Shown: positions 46,190 through 56,276, counted from the stretch's first letter. The stretch is 64,000 bases of DNA from Idiomarinaceae bacterium HL-53 (GCA_001458075.1 LN899469.1:620001-684000), one strand, 5' to 3'. Notes: generated by a model not told the origin, from the letters alone. Translations and numbers: made by a program.

Positions 46190-46257
46190 TACGCTATAGC
46201 GTACATTTTATATTTTTACGGTTTAGCGTATGATTGCGTATTTTACGGCATAGCGTA
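46190..46257 (+). promoter_or_regulatory. Palindromic operators upstream of hipB (cassette 2)
   Basis: A perfect 14-base palindrome TACGCTATAGCGTA (46190-46203), a middle pair of TAGCGTA (46224-46230) and TTGCGTA (46234-46240), and an imperfect TACG-N6-CGTA (46244-46257). The half-site TAGCGTA recurs in all. They end 46 bases before the hipB start, as expected for HipB autoregulation, though the sequence differs from the E. coli TATCC-N8-GGATA operator. Confidence 0.65.
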
Positions 46258-46303
46258 TACTGTTTAAATATACTCTCTGGCGTAAATTTAGGATTCTTGC
46301 AGC

Positions 46304-46558
46304 ATGAATATCACACGACCCCAACAGCTCAGTACGTTCATAAAAGAACACCGCAAAAAGCATGGTATTACTCAAGCCAAGATCGCTGAGCTTGTTGGTA
46401 TTCGTGTCGCAACCATTTCCGATTTTGAAAACAAACCGGAGTCATGCAAGTTAGAAACTTTCTTTAAAATTCTAGCAGCGCTTAATCTACAAATGGGTGT
46501 TACTACTCGCGAGCACGCGCCGAACGACCCGCAAGACCAATGGACTGAAGGGTGGTAA
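46304..46558 (+). CDS. hipB: HipB-type antitoxin
   Basis: An 84-residue XRE helix-turn-helix protein (E. coli HipB is 88). The HTH (LSTFIKEHRKKHGITQAKIA, VGIRVATISDFENKPESCKL) is followed by LETFFKILAALNLQMGV, the dimerising strand region, and a tail ending in QDQWTEGW; E. coli HipB also ends in a Trp that enters HipA. It binds DNA and HipA to neutralise the kinase. Three bases separate it from hipA. Confidence 0.9.
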   Translation: MNITRPQQLSTFIKEHRKKHGITQAKIAELVGIRVATISDFENKPESCKLETFFKILAALNLQMGVTTREHAPNDPQDQWTEGW

Positions 46559-46561
46559 TAC

Positions 46562-47872
46562 ATGGATACGCTTGATGTTTACATGAACGGCATAAAAACG
46601 GGCGAATATACTCGCGCACACAGTGGTGCCAGCACTTTTATTTACGACAAGGCCTGGCTCGAGTCTCCAGGCCGACGCAGCCTATCACTTTCGTTACCCC
46701 TAAGAACTGCGCCCTACAAAGGCCTTAAAGTCTATAACTACTTTGACAATCTCATCCCTGACTCTCGCGAAATTCGTGAGCGCATTGTAGCTCACTTTCA
46801 TGCTGACTCTACCGATCCATTCGATATCTTGTCGCATATTGGTCGAGATTGCGTCGGCGCTGTTCAGCTTGTTCCACACGGCTCTTTAGCGCCAAATGTA
46901 CACACTATCGATGCAACGCCACTCAGCGAGGACGATATAGCAAAAATTTTAACGGGATATAAGTCGAATACACCACTGGGCATGTTAGACGCAGAAGCCG
47001 ACTTTCGTATTTCGCTCGCCGGTGCTCAAGAAAAAACAGCCTTACTATTTCATAATGGGCAGTGGTGCTTACCTCACGGAGCAACCCCTACAACGCATAT
47101 TCTAAAGCTACCAATTGGCGAGATACGTTCACATGATCGCGTCATCGATATGACGCATAGTGTTGAAAATGAGTATTTATGCCTGAAAATTGCGAAAGCT
47201 TATGGATTTGATACTGCAGATTGCGACATCATCACACCCGATGGAGTCAAAGCGCTCTCTGTAGAGCGTTTTGACAGGAAATTTGCAGCAGACAGAACAT
47301 GGATTATGCGCTTGCCCCAAGAAGATTTTTGCCAAGTCACGGGCGCATCTCCCGCAAGAAAATACGAAGTAGAAGGGGGTCCTGCAGTATCGCGGATCAT
47401 GAAAGAACTGGTTGGTGCACAACGTCCTATTCAGGATCGGGAAATATTCATGCGCACACAAGTCTTGTTTTGGATTCTGGGCGCTACGGACGGTCACGCA
47501 AAAAACTTTTCCATTTTTATTGATAAAGGAGACCAGTATCGCCTCACCCCTCTCTACGATATTTTATCCGCGTTCCCCACAGTCAATAAGAAAAGCTTAC
47601 ACGAAAAGGATCTGAAGCTGGCAATGTCACTGAAAGGTAGTAGGGGCAGAAAATATGAATGCCGGATAATTAGCCGCCGGCATTTTTTGGCAACTGCGAA
47701 CGAAGTTGGCTTTAGTGGGGAAGCGATGAACAAGATACTGGATGACATGGCTGCCCGGACTGAGCAGGTTATTGAGGACGTTGCGACCAAGTTACCGCAT
47801 TCATTTCCTACATTTATTTCAGAGCCAATTTTTGAAGGCATGCGCAAGTATAGCCAGCGTCTAGTTACCTGA
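46562..47872 (+). CDS. hipA: HipA Ser/Thr kinase toxin
   Basis: A 436-residue HipA very close in layout to E. coli HipA (440). Autophosphorylation Ser151 is in RISLAGAQEKTALL (E. coli Ser150), the ATP Lys is K182 in THILKLPIGEIR, catalytic D310 is in GATDGHAKNFSIF and metal-binding D333 in YDILSAF. In E. coli the kinase inactivates glutamyl-tRNA synthetase, triggers ppGpp and persistence. All key residues are intact, so it should be active when free of HipB. The gene is much closer to E. coli HipA than to its neighbour in cassette 1, so the two cassettes are not a simple duplication. Confidence 0.93.
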   Translation: MDTLDVYMNGIKTGEYTRAHSGASTFIYDKAWLESPGRRSLSLSLPLRTAPYKGLKVYNYFDNLIPDSREIRERIVAHFHADSTDPFDILSHIGRDCVGAVQLVPHGSLAPNVHTIDATPLSEDDIAKILTGYKSNTPLGMLDAEADFRISLAGAQEKTALLFHNGQWCLPHGATPTTHILKLPIGEIRSHDRVIDMTHSVENEYLCLKIAKAYGFDTADCDIITPDGVKALSVERFDRKFAADRTWIMRLPQEDFCQVTGASPARKYEVEGGPAVSRIMKELVGAQRPIQDREIFMRTQVLFWILGATDGHAKNFSIFIDKGDQYRLTPLYDILSAFPTVNKKSLHEKDLKLAMSLKGSRGRKYECRIISRRHFLATANEVGFSGEAMNKILDDMAARTEQVIEDVATKLPHSFPTFISEPIFEGMRKYSQRLVT

Positions 47873-48055
47873 GGGGTTAGTTGTAGATTACTTGCAACCA
47901 AAGAAACAAGCGTACTGATCATCACTCACAAGCGTTGGCCGTAGCCGATCGTCTGGCTAAATGGCCTCGTTAAAATATCGCTAAGGCCCGTATAGGGCGT
48001 GCCGTACACGGTTAGTACCTTCTCTCACCGTTTAAGGACAGCCAGACGCCATTTA

Positions 48056-48084
48056 CTCCAGAAGCAGAGGTCACAGGTTCGGCT
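48056..48084 (+). repeat. att-like repeat 3, degenerate
   Basis: Twenty-nine bases aligning to the tRNA-Arg 3' part with three mismatches, including an exact 18-base core (48064-48081, GCAGAGGTCACAGGTTCG). The acceptor end is missing. It marks the right border of cassette 2 and touches the broken PepSY gene. Confidence 0.75.
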
Positions 48085-48611
48085 TAGAAGTTGCTCAATC
48101 GGCACGACTCGACATGGACATAACCGGCTTTTTCTATCCACACCGGCATAACCAAGTCATGAGCTTTGTAGGACAGAATGGTTCTACATTGGTGCGAGAT
48201 CGTGCCAACCGGGTCTATCTCGATCCGATTACTGCAGAAGTCGTTCATAGCCAATATGCACAAGATCTGGCGCTCGTCGCACGCATTTCCGACACTGCAG
48301 ATCCGCTGCATTTCGGCAATTTCGCTTCAGGAAACATTTCAGGTTTAACCATTAAGCTCATATATGCCCTGTTCGGGTTAATTCTTACGGCTTTAGTGTT
48401 GGGCGGCATGCGCATGCATTATTTAAGAACACAAAAGCGAGATCCCAACACCGCAAAATGGCTCGGAATCACTGGCTTAATCTCACTTGCTTTAAGCGTC
48501 GCAGCGTTGGTCTACACCTCAATTGTGTTCGACGAATACAGTAATACCTCAACGTCTTTATCTCCGCGATTAGGAAATCTAGTGTCGATGATCGAAACTG
48601 GCACAACCTAG
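48085..48611 (+). pseudogene. PepSY-associated membrane protein, 5' truncated
   Basis: The open frame enters directly from the degenerate repeat (LEVAQSARLDMDITGFFYPH) and continues through a PepSY-like stretch (YLDPITAEVVHSQY) to a C-terminal pair of TM helices (LIYALFGLILTALVLGGMRM and GLISLALSVAALVYTSI). Intact members are about 350-500 residues with further N-terminal helices and work in iron or siderophore-linked membrane reactions. The first possible start is an internal ATG at 48114. Loss of the 5' end is most simply explained by the cassette insertions or a deletion at their edge. Confidence 0.65.
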
Positions 48612-48726
48612 TCTTTTATTAGCGCACTTGAGCCTGCGATCGAATTAACGGTTTTTTCAATTTTATTCTAAGCTTACCTTGAATTTAGAAGGAACGACTA
48701 CGCGTAATCAATAGCAAAGAGACCTT

Positions 48727-50427
48727 ATGGAAAACCGCGAGAACCAGCAACATGAAACACGGTTTCACAAGCTTTTCAATGACACGCAGGCCATGTCGAT
48801 TCAGGGCTATCGGGCCGATGGTACGGTGGTATACTGGAACGACGCCTCAGAGAAAATTTACGGCTATTCTGCTCAAGAGGCGCTTCAGCGCAGTCTTTAT
48901 GATTTGATTATTCCCAGCGAGATGCGCGATGAAGTAAAGCAAGCGGTCGCTTGGATGTTTGAGCACCAACAGGGTATTCCTCCGGCTCGACTCAATTTAA
49001 AGCATAAAGACGGAAGCACGGTGCCTGTTTACTCAAGCCACACGGTGGTCGCGTTGCCAAACGATGAACCCATCATGTTCTGCATGGACGCCGACATGCG
49101 TGCTTTGGAGGTCGCAGAGGCCGAGGTACAACGACTTTCCTATTATGATCCGCTCACGGGGTTGCCAAATCGTCGGCTCATACTGGAGCGCATTGCAACG
49201 CTGATGCGCGGTATCAATGGAAGTCACTCGATAGCGGCCTTGCTGATCGTCGACATTGATAACTTCCACAGCATTAACGAGAGCCTAGGGTACAGTAACG
49301 GCGACCGAGTACTCGTACACTGCGCTAAAACACTGCAGCAAATTAGCAATCCTGCAGACGATAACATCGCACGCCTTGGGAAGGATGAATTCGTCGTCAT
49401 ACTCCCATGTAGCGCTTCTTCTTTTGATGGCGCCGCCGCGCATGCAGAACAATTCGCCACCCAGGTGCTAAACCTTTTTGAAGAAAGACTTACCTTAGAC
49501 AACCATGTACACCAACTAAATGCCTGTGTGGGAATTACGCTATTTAAGTATCCCAATAACACAGATGGCGATGAGTTAATTCGGCAAGCAGATATCGCAT
49601 TGAAGTCGGCGAAACGCTCTAATAAAACGTCTATTCGGTTTTTTGATCAGAGCATGGAGTCTGCAGTGAAAGAACGAGTGCAAATTTCACAAGCGCTCAA
49701 TCATGCGATTGAAAATAACGAGTTAGCGCTAGCGCTGCAGCCGCAAGTAAATAAAGAGCAGCAGCTAATCGGGTTTGAAGGCCTCCTACGATGGAATCAC
49801 CCCTCGTTCCCAGGCATCACACCCTATGATTTTATTCCCATCGCTGAAGCCGATGGCAGTATTGTTGATCTAGGAAATTGGGTTCTGAAAAAAAGCTGCG
49901 AATTACTGGCGCAGTGGCGAAGCAATGAAGCTCGCAAGCATCTTAAGATTTCTATAAATGTAAGTTCTGTGCAGTTTCGCCGCGGTGACTTTGTTGAACG
50001 TGTAAAATATTTTATCGAAGAAACGGGCGCCAATCCGCATAACCTTCGCTTAGAGCTCACAGAAAGCATCACCGCAGAGGATATCGACTTTGTCGTGGCC
50101 CAAATGAAAAGCCTCCGTCGCCTGGGAGTTTCTATATCGCTTGACGATTTTGGAACCGGATATGCTTCTTTAGCGTACCTCACAAAGTTGCCGCTCGATG
50201 AATTAAAGATAGACAGGGCGTTTATTCGCGATATGGATAAGCAAGGGAAAGGCATACTGCTAACCGAAACCATTATAAGTCTCGGTAGTAGTATGAATTT
50301 ACTTGTCATCGCAGAAGGCGTCGAAACACAGCAGCAATTTGAGAAATTACAAAATATGGGTTGCGACTATTTCCAAGGGTACCTGTTTGGCAAACCAAGC
50401 ACGGATCCCGAAAAATACCTTCCCTAG
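48727..50427 (+). CDS. PAS-GGDEF-EAL cyclic-di-GMP protein
   Basis: A 566-residue cytoplasmic protein: PAS (about 8-125, with AMSIQGYRADGTVVYWNDAS), GGDEF-like domain (about 135-300) and EAL (about 310-560). The cyclase motif reads RLGKDEFVVIL, with Lys in the second Gly position, so cyclase activity is doubtful. The EAL core is FEGLLRWNHP, NVSSVQF, LELTESI, LDDFGTGYASL, ELKIDRAF and AEGVETQQQ; only the central Ala is changed to Gly, so it is probably a phosphodiesterase. Transcribed on its own, convergent with rhlE. Confidence 0.88.
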   Translation: MENRENQQHETRFHKLFNDTQAMSIQGYRADGTVVYWNDASEKIYGYSAQEALQRSLYDLIIPSEMRDEVKQAVAWMFEHQQGIPPARLNLKHKDGSTVPVYSSHTVVALPNDEPIMFCMDADMRALEVAEAEVQRLSYYDPLTGLPNRRLILERIATLMRGINGSHSIAALLIVDIDNFHSINESLGYSNGDRVLVHCAKTLQQISNPADDNIARLGKDEFVVILPCSASSFDGAAAHAEQFATQVLNLFEERLTLDNHVHQLNACVGITLFKYPNNTDGDELIRQADIALKSAKRSNKTSIRFFDQSMESAVKERVQISQALNHAIENNELALALQPQVNKEQQLIGFEGLLRWNHPSFPGITPYDFIPIAEADGSIVDLGNWVLKKSCELLAQWRSNEARKHLKISINVSSVQFRRGDFVERVKYFIEETGANPHNLRLELTESITAEDIDFVVAQMKSLRRLGVSISLDDFGTGYASLAYLTKLPLDELKIDRAFIRDMDKQGKGILLTETIISLGSSMNLLVIAEGVETQQQFEKLQNMGCDYFQGYLFGKPSTDPEKYLP

Positions 50428-50440
50428 TTTTTCGGATAGT

Positions 50441-51685
50441 TTAGCGCTTTGCTGGCTTCGGCTTGCGACTCGGTCGACGACTTTCTTGCGGCTTACGTTC
50501 ATTCCTAGGCGGTCGTTGCCCTCTGGCGGGCGGTGGCGTTTTGCCGGTAAGCTCTACCGGTGCAAAACCCTCTAGCTGGCGACGTTCAATGGGTTGGCCG
50601 ATCAATCTCTCAATAGCCTTCAAGGTTTTGAATTCTTCATCCATCACCAAAGATATAGCATGCCCTACTTGGCCTGCGCGACCCGTTCTACCAATTCGAT
50701 GTACGTAGTCTTCCGCAACCTGAGGTAAGTCATAATTAATAACATACGGAAGCTTGTCTATATCAAGTCCGCGCGCAGCAATGTCAGTTGCCACCAGTAC
50801 TTGTACTTTTCCAGCTTTAAATTCCGCTAACGCTTTTGTGCGAGCCCCTTGGCTTTTATTGCCGTGAATCGCAGCGGCAAGGAAACCGTCGCTACTGAGC
50901 TGTTTCACAAGTCGGTTGGCACCGTGTTTGGTGCGCGAAAACACAATCACCTGCGGTAAATTGAGTTCTCGAAGTATCTGCATGAGCATACGTGGCTTTT
51001 GGCTTTTTTCCGCCGCATACATAATTTGTTCAATACGCTCGGCAGTGGCATTCGCTGGAGCCACTGAGATTTCTACAGGGCTATTCACTAAGCCTTTTGC
51101 TAAAGTGCGAATCTCATTTGAAAACGTCGCAGAAAACATCAGCGTTTGACGTTTTGCGGGTAATAATTTAATGATTTTTTTGATGTCGTGAATGAAGCCC
51201 ATATCTAGCATACGGTCGGCTTCGTCCAGTACCAGCATTTCAAGCTGAGGAAATCGAATGGCATTTTGTTGGTATAAATCCAGCAACCTGCCAGGTGTCG
51301 CCACTAAAATATCGACGCCCTTACGCAGCTTCATCATTTGCGGGTTAATTTTCACCCCGCCGAAAACGACCGCATAATTCAATGGTAAGTTGGCGCCATA
51401 ATTTGCCACACTCTCACCCACTTGCGCCGCCAGCTCACGGGTCGGCGTAAGAATTAAAACACGCGCTGTATTTGGCTTTGCACGCACGCCGTCTTTCAAT
51501 TTTTGTAGTATAGGAAGCGTAAACCCAGCGGTTTTGCCTGTGCCTGTTTGTGCCGCTCCCATCACATCATTGCCTGCTAAAACGGCTGGAATTGCCTGTG
51601 CTTGTATAGGTGTTGGTTCGGTATAACCTTGTTTGGTAAGGGCGGAGAGGATTTCAGGGCAAAGCTGGAGTTCAGAAAATGTCAT
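50441..51685 (-). CDS. rhlE: DEAD-box RNA helicase RhlE
   Basis: A 414-residue ATP-dependent RNA helicase (E. coli RhlE 454). Q motif ([14 protein letters not shown]), Walker [22 protein letters not shown] in [16 protein letters not shown], and [10 protein letters not shown]. The C-terminal tail (about 370-414) is Arg/Pro/Lys-rich and disordered, typical of RhlE, for RNA contact. Works in ribosome assembly and RNA turnover. Confidence 0.92.
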   Translation of the reverse strand: MTFSELQLCPEILSALTKQGYTEPTPIQAQAIPAVLAGNDVMGAAQTGTGKTAGFTLPILQKLKDGVRAKPNTARVLILTPTRELAAQVGESVANYGANLPLNYAVVFGGVKINPQMMKLRKGVDILVATPGRLLDLYQQNAIRFPQLEMLVLDEADRMLDMGFIHDIKKIIKLLPAKRQTLMFSATFSNEIRTLAKGLVNSPVEISVAPANATAERIEQIMYAAEKSQKPRMLMQILRELNLPQVIVFSRTKHGANRLVKQLSSDGFLAAAIHGNKSQGARTKALAEFKAGKVQVLVATDIAARGLDIDKLPYVINYDLPQVAEDYVHRIGRTGRAGQVGHAISLVMDEEFKTLKAIERLIGQPIERRQLEGFAPVELTGKTPPPARGQRPPRNERKPQESRRPSRKPKPAKR

Positions 51686-51839
51686 GTATCAATATGCAAC
51701 TTGTTAAGGTATGAAGTTGCATTGTACTTCAGACTTAGGTTAATTCGTAGGATAATGCAGCAATTGACGACCTTTTTCTGTTAAACTCGCGCCCCTCTGG
51801 GCGTTTGCCTTCCGTTTTGAATAAATTGAGTACCCGTTC

Positions 51840-53426
51840 GTGATTTCTGCTGCAAATATCACCATGCAATTTGGTGCAAAACCTCTGTTTGAAAATATCT
51901 CTGTAAAATTTGGACAGGGAAATCGTTATGGCCTCATTGGCGCAAATGGGTGCGGCAAATCCACCTTTATGCGCATATTGAGCGGTGAACAAGAGCCTTC
52001 AAGCGGCAACGTTTCTGTAGCGCCGGGGTTGCGCGTGGGTAAGCTTCGTCAAGATCACTTTGCCTACGAAGCCTTTTCAGTGGTAGACACCGTAATTATG
52101 GGCCACGAAACTTTATGGGCCGTGAAAGAAGAGCGTGATCGCATCTACGCAAGCGACATGACCGAAGAAGACGGCATGCGTGTGGGCGATCTGGAAGTAG
52201 AATTTGGTGAGCTCGACGGATACACCGCCGAGCCGCGCGCACAAGAATTACTTGCCGGTTTGGGCATTCCACATGAGCAGCATTTTGAGCCAATGTCTTC
52301 GCTTGCGCCTGGATTGAAAATTCGGGTACTACTCGCCCAAGTCTTGTTCTCCGACCCCGATATTATGTTGCTCGACGAGCCCACCAATAACCTCGATATC
52401 AATACCATTCGCTGGTTAGAGAATATTCTGGCAGAGCGCCAAAGTACCATGATTATTATTTCTCACGATCGCCACTTCTTAAACAGCGTTTGTACACACA
52501 TGGCCGATATTGATTACGGTGAGCTCCGTTTATATCCAGGGAATTACGACGACTATATGTTTGCCGCGACCCAAGCTCGTGAGCAATTGCTACAAGACAA
52601 TGCCAAGAAGAAAGACAAAATTGCTGAGTTGCAAAGCTTTGTAAGCCGTTTCTCTGCGAACGCATCAAAAGCCAAGCAAGCGACTTCTAGAGCAAAGCAA
52701 ATTGAGAAGATTCAACTCGCAGAAGTGAAGGCTTCGAGTCGCATGAGCCCTTATATTCGCTTTGAAAATGAGAAGAAGCTCTATCGCCTCGCGCTTGAAA
52801 TCGAGGGGTTAAGTAAGTCTTTTGCAGAACATCAGGTGCTGAAGAATCTCTCTACTCATATTGAAGTAGGCGAAAAGGTGGCCGTTCTTGGTAGTAACGG
52901 TATTGGCAAAACTACACTCATTAAGTGTTTGGTAGGTGACTACACACTCACGAGCGGCAGCTATAAATGGTCGGAAAATGCCAACATTGGTTACTGCCCC
53001 CAGGATCACGGCGATATGTTTTCGCAAAAGCTCAACGTGTTTGAGTGGATGAGTCAGTGGATGCAGCCGCACCACGATGAACAGAACGTTCGCGGCGTAT
53101 TGGGGCGCATGCTATTTTCACAAGACGATATTAAAAAGCCGGTGAAGATTCTCTCGGGTGGCGAAAAAGGCCGTATGATCTTTGGCAAGCTCATGCTGCA
53201 AAGCCCGAATATTCTGGTCATGGATGAGCCGACCAACCACCTCGATATGGAATCGATTGAGGCATTGAACTTAGCGCTGGAAAATTACAAAGGCACGCTC
53301 ATTTTTGTAAGCCACGACCGGGAATTCGTCTCATCGCTCGCGAATCGCATTATTGAGATTACCGACGCTGGAATTCGTGACTTTGCCGGTAATTACGATG
53401 ATTATCTGCGCCAGCAAGCCAATTAA
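51840..53426 (+). CDS. ybiT: ABC-F ATPase YbiT-like
   Basis: A 528-residue soluble ABC-F protein (E. coli YbiT 530). Two ABC domains: Walker [10 protein letters not shown] near residue 38 and GSNGIGKTT near 352; Walker [11 protein letters not shown] and [10 protein letters not shown]; the second signature is LSGGEKGR. A charged linker (about 240-315) reaches the ribosome. ABC-F factors act on translating ribosomes at the E site; the cellular role of YbiT is not settled. GTG start. Together with rhlE and dbpA it makes a local group of RNA/translation factors. Confidence 0.92.
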   Translation: MISAANITMQFGAKPLFENISVKFGQGNRYGLIGANGCGKSTFMRILSGEQEPSSGNVSVAPGLRVGKLRQDHFAYEAFSVVDTVIMGHETLWAVKEERDRIYASDMTEEDGMRVGDLEVEFGELDGYTAEPRAQELLAGLGIPHEQHFEPMSSLAPGLKIRVLLAQVLFSDPDIMLLDEPTNNLDINTIRWLENILAERQSTMIIISHDRHFLNSVCTHMADIDYGELRLYPGNYDDYMFAATQAREQLLQDNAKKKDKIAELQSFVSRFSANASKAKQATSRAKQIEKIQLAEVKASSRMSPYIRFENEKKLYRLALEIEGLSKSFAEHQVLKNLSTHIEVGEKVAVLGSNGIGKTTLIKCLVGDYTLTSGSYKWSENANIGYCPQDHGDMFSQKLNVFEWMSQWMQPHHDEQNVRGVLGRMLFSQDDIKKPVKILSGGEKGRMIFGKLMLQSPNILVMDEPTNHLDMESIEALNLALENYKGTLIFVSHDREFVSSLANRIIEITDAGIRDFAGNYDDYLRQQAN

Positions 53427-53445
53427 CCGATTTCTCGAAAGCAGA

Positions 53446-54828
53446 TCAAAGTAAGCGTGCTCGGCAACGACGACCTTTTAGTTTTCCTTGGGTTAGAATT
53501 GCCAGCGCTTGCTTTGCTTTTTCTTTCTTCACCGCAACGAAGCTCACTTGGCTCTGCACTGCAATTTTACCAATACTTTCAAACGCCAATACGTCGCTGT
53601 TGGTAAGCGCACCGACAATATCGCCGGGTCTTAGCTTGTCTTTTTTACCGGCTAAAATCTGAATCGTTGCCATTGCAGCCGGTTGTGGACGTTTTTGATC
53701 TCCCCGGTTTTCCTTCGGTAGAGGTTTTGGCTCGCCAATTTCAGGCGTCACTTCTTGTAATAGTCTGAATTTATAATCGTCGGCATTGGTCACTAACGTG
53801 AGTGCAACACCCTTTTCACCCGCCCGCCCAGTGCGTCCAACGCGGTGAACATGTGATTCGGTATCATGAGCGAACTCGACATTGATCACCAAATCCAATG
53901 CTTTAATATCAAGCCCTCGAGCAGCCACATCCGTCGCCACCAAAATACGCACACTACCGTTGTTTAAAAGCATGAGCGTTTGTTCTCGCTCATTCTGCTC
54001 TAAATCACCATGCAAAGCGCGTACACTAAAGCCTTCGCTCTTGAGAATGTTGTGAAGCTCATTGGCAGTACGCTTCGTATTACAAAACAAAATTGCATTG
54101 TTGGGTTGGCGAGCGAGCAATAGCTGAACTACCGCTTCTTCACGTTCCGGGTCACTAATTTGATAAAACACTTGCTCAATTCGCTCATCTTCATCACCTG
54201 AGGAAACTTTCACTAGGGTGGGTGACTGCATATATCTTCGAGCCACTTGAGCAATGGTCGGTGGGTAAGTTGCACTGAATAGTAAAGTTTGCCGCTCCGC
54301 TGAGGTCGCATTAATAATTGCGGTCATGTCGTCATGAAAGCCCATATCAAGCATTCGATCCGCTTCGTCTAGAACCAGCATTTTTAACTTGTCGAGTTTT
54401 AGCCGTTGTTGCTTTAAATGGTCGAGTACACGGCCCGGTGTACCCACAATAATATGCGCTCCATGCTCAAGCGACTGAGCTTGTGCACGTGCAGGCGTGC
54501 CTCCACAAAGGGTAAGTACTTTGATATTGGGCTGGTTGCGGGCTAATTTGCGTATTTCAGTCGCCACTTGCTCGGCTAATTCACGTGTAGGACACAACAC
54601 CAATGACTGCACGTCAAATACCGAAGGCTCTAAACTCGCCAATATACCGAGCGCAAATGCGGCTGTTTTACCCGACCCGGTTTTGGCTTGTGCAATCACG
54701 TCCTTGCCTGCGAGTACCAACGGCAAACTCTCAGCCTGAATCGGTGTCATTTCTGAGTACTGTAATGTCTCTAAGGTGTCCAGTTGCGCTTGAGAAAGGG
54801 CTAAGTCTTGAAAACGATTATTAGTCAT
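53446..54828 (-). CDS. dbpA: DEAD-box RNA helicase DbpA
   Basis: A 460-residue helicase (E. coli DbpA 457) that acts on 23S rRNA helix 92. Helicase motifs [48 protein letters not shown]. The DbpA-specific C-terminal RNA-binding domain is clear (GKKDKLRPGDIVGALTNSD, KLKGRRCRARLL). The start at 54828 (MTNNRFQDLAL) matches family N-termini; the frame runs 32 codons further upstream into the pseudogene. Convergent with the ABC-F gene. Confidence 0.93.
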   Translation of the reverse strand: MTNNRFQDLALSQAQLDTLETLQYSEMTPIQAESLPLVLAGKDVIAQAKTGSGKTAAFALGILASLEPSVFDVQSLVLCPTRELAEQVATEIRKLARNQPNIKVLTLCGGTPARAQAQSLEHGAHIIVGTPGRVLDHLKQQRLKLDKLKMLVLDEADRMLDMGFHDDMTAIINATSAERQTLLFSATYPPTIAQVARRYMQSPTLVKVSSGDEDERIEQVFYQISDPEREEAVVQLLLARQPNNAILFCNTKRTANELHNILKSEGFSVRALHGDLEQNEREQTLMLLNNGSVRILVATDVAARGLDIKALDLVINVEFAHDTESHVHRVGRTGRAGEKGVALTLVTNADDYKFRLLQEVTPEIGEPKPLPKENRGDQKRPQPAAMATIQILAGKKDKLRPGDIVGALTNSDVLAFESIGKIAVQSQVSFVAVKKEKAKQALAILTQGKLKGRRCRARLL

Positions 54829-54871
54829 GGGCCAATGTCCTAACAGGCGCACGGCCCGAGTCAAAATCACA

Positions 54872-55284
54872 TTATTGCATAGTTCGGTTTCCAATACCCT
54901 CAGTATGAACTGAACCTGAGCCACTCTCTTTTATGTTTAAAGCACCTGCATTACGAACCACAATACCGCCCGAGCCGTCATCAATAGAGATATCACCACG
55001 AACATTGATGATGGAGATTGATCCCGATCTGTCTTCAATATCAAGTGCCATGCTTTCAGGCACTCTCACGATCATATTTATATAAGGACTTCTTCCTCGA
55101 CAACTTCTAGTCTTCCCGCACCCGCGTCAATTTCGAGCTCAGTTAAAATACCGATGGGCATAGTTAAGTCACGCTGCTCATAACTGAGCGACTCGCTCCC
55201 CCAAGAGCTTTCGTCGCCATTCACATGCACAACACACCCCATGAGCAACGAACCGATCAATGACACCAAAGCGACTCTAAACAT
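54872..55284 (-). pseudogene. GIN/DUF4097-like lipoprotein, internally deleted
   Basis: First frame (55284-55078): lipoprotein signal MFRVALVSLIGSLLMGC, then LTELEIDAGAGRLEVVEEE and a stop at 55078. Second frame (55075-54872): IVRVPESMALDIEDRSGSIS, then IDDGSGGIVVR and ESGSGSVHTEG, the recurring SGSI/GSGSV turns of a right-handed beta helix. The two belong to one family (GIN or DUF4097-type surface protein), but are in different frames and lack the middle strands, and the last repeats are cut short. Best read as a gene with an internal deletion and frameshift. Confidence 0.6.
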
Positions 55285-55374
55285 GAATCAATCCTTATTT
55301 CTTAGTAACAGAGAAACTATTAATTACAGATTAGACGCAAAAACGAGCCTAAGGGTTTACACCGAAAAAATAGG

Positions 55375-55596
55375 TTGGCGCAATACGGGACACTTCAAGA
55401 AGCGGGACTAACCACCAGCGAAGCACTTCAGGCGGCCACTTTAGAGCCAGCACGAGCCTTTAACATGAGTGACCGCGGCAGCATCGCACCCGGCATGCGC
55501 GCGGATATGTTGCTGTTACAAACCTCCCCGCTCGAAGATCTCAATACGCTGCTCACACCCACCGGAATTTGGAAAAATGGCTTTCGAGTGAACTGA
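55375..55596 (+). pseudogene. Amidohydrolase, C-terminal fragment
   Basis: Seventy-three codons matching only the end of an imidazolonepropionase-like amidohydrolase: LQEAGLTTSEALQAATLEPA, then GSIAPGMRADMLLLQTSPLE and the closing IWKNGFRVN. The catalytic barrel with its metal His residues (normally 350-400 residues upstream) is absent. The frame enters from upstream without a convincing start. A clear relic. Confidence 0.75.
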
Positions 55597-55617
55597 GTCG
55601 CTAAGCGAGTCATCACC

Positions 55618-56205
55618 TCACTGTCCAAGCCCATATTGTGACTCGCATCTGCCGAGCGTTTCCTGAATAACATTCGCTGAATCCAGCCCTTGCTGAATTC
55701 GGCGACCACGGCTTTGCCCTTCAGCCAATACCTGTTGCTCCAATTGCGCGGCATTTGTTTCGGGGTTAACTTGAATATGTCTACTCATAGCAAATCTTGT
55801 GCGCTCCGATGCCATTACACGCTGCGCAGGATTGAATGCTCCCAATAACCAATATGAGACAGCACACTCAAAATCGCTGGTTAATTCGATGGCAGTTATC
55901 TTTGGCGTGAACCCGTAAAGATCATCACATGCTGCCAATGTCTGGATAGCGCTTAATTGCGCATTTCTATCTTGTGAGTCAAGATCGTCCTTTATTGAGG
56001 CCTCAGGAAACAAAATAACGTTTCCATTCACCCCTAACTGCAATGAGTTCGATTGACCTTGCACGAATCGATTCAGATCCACCGCAAAATTGTTCCCACT
56101 TCCAGCTTGCTTCATATCTTCTTCATTACTCAATGCTGGATTGCAAAATAACGTGAACAGTATTCCCCAAATAATAGTTTGAAGTCTCAGGTGAAACACT
56201 TTCAT
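55618..56205 (-). CDS. Exported protein of unknown function
   Basis: A 195-residue protein with a signal peptide (about 1-25, ending NPALS) and a mature part with four Cys residues (ACDDLYG, FECAVSYW, GRCESQYG), which may form disulfides. GGGAAAGGA precedes the ATG at 56205; an upstream frame extension is not supported. No family recognised. Two bases of strong context are missing: it has no operon partner and follows relics on its downstream side. Confidence 0.5.
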   Translation of the reverse strand: MKVFHLRLQTIIWGILFTLFCNPALSNEEDMKQAGSGNNFAVDLNRFVQGQSNSLQLGVNGNVILFPEASIKDDLDSQDRNAQLSAIQTLAACDDLYGFTPKITAIELTSDFECAVSYWLLGAFNPAQRVMASERTRFAMSRHIQVNPETNAAQLEQQVLAEGQSRGRRIQQGLDSANVIQETLGRCESQYGLGQ

Positions 56206-56276
56206 GTCCTTTCCCTCATGAATATCTGTGAGTAAGATATAGCACAAGGGTCAGATATTTTAGAAATTGAGGAACA

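Larger units (their letters stand above)
46164..48084. mobile_element. tRNA-Arg-nested cassette 2 carrying hipBA, no integrase
   Basis: The 1.9-kb interval between repeat 2 and the degenerate repeat 3. It holds a canonical hipB-hipA operon on the plus strand with palindromic operators. From 47873 to 48055 no gene is seen, but CGTCTGGCT (47950-47958) has a perfect inverted partner AGCCAGACG (48040-48048). As in cassette 1 there is no recombinase gene. Confidence 0.6.

Noticed and set aside
46073-46267. Plus-strand frame across att-like repeat 2
   Set aside because: It exists only because the tRNA copy is open in this frame; no start context or homology.
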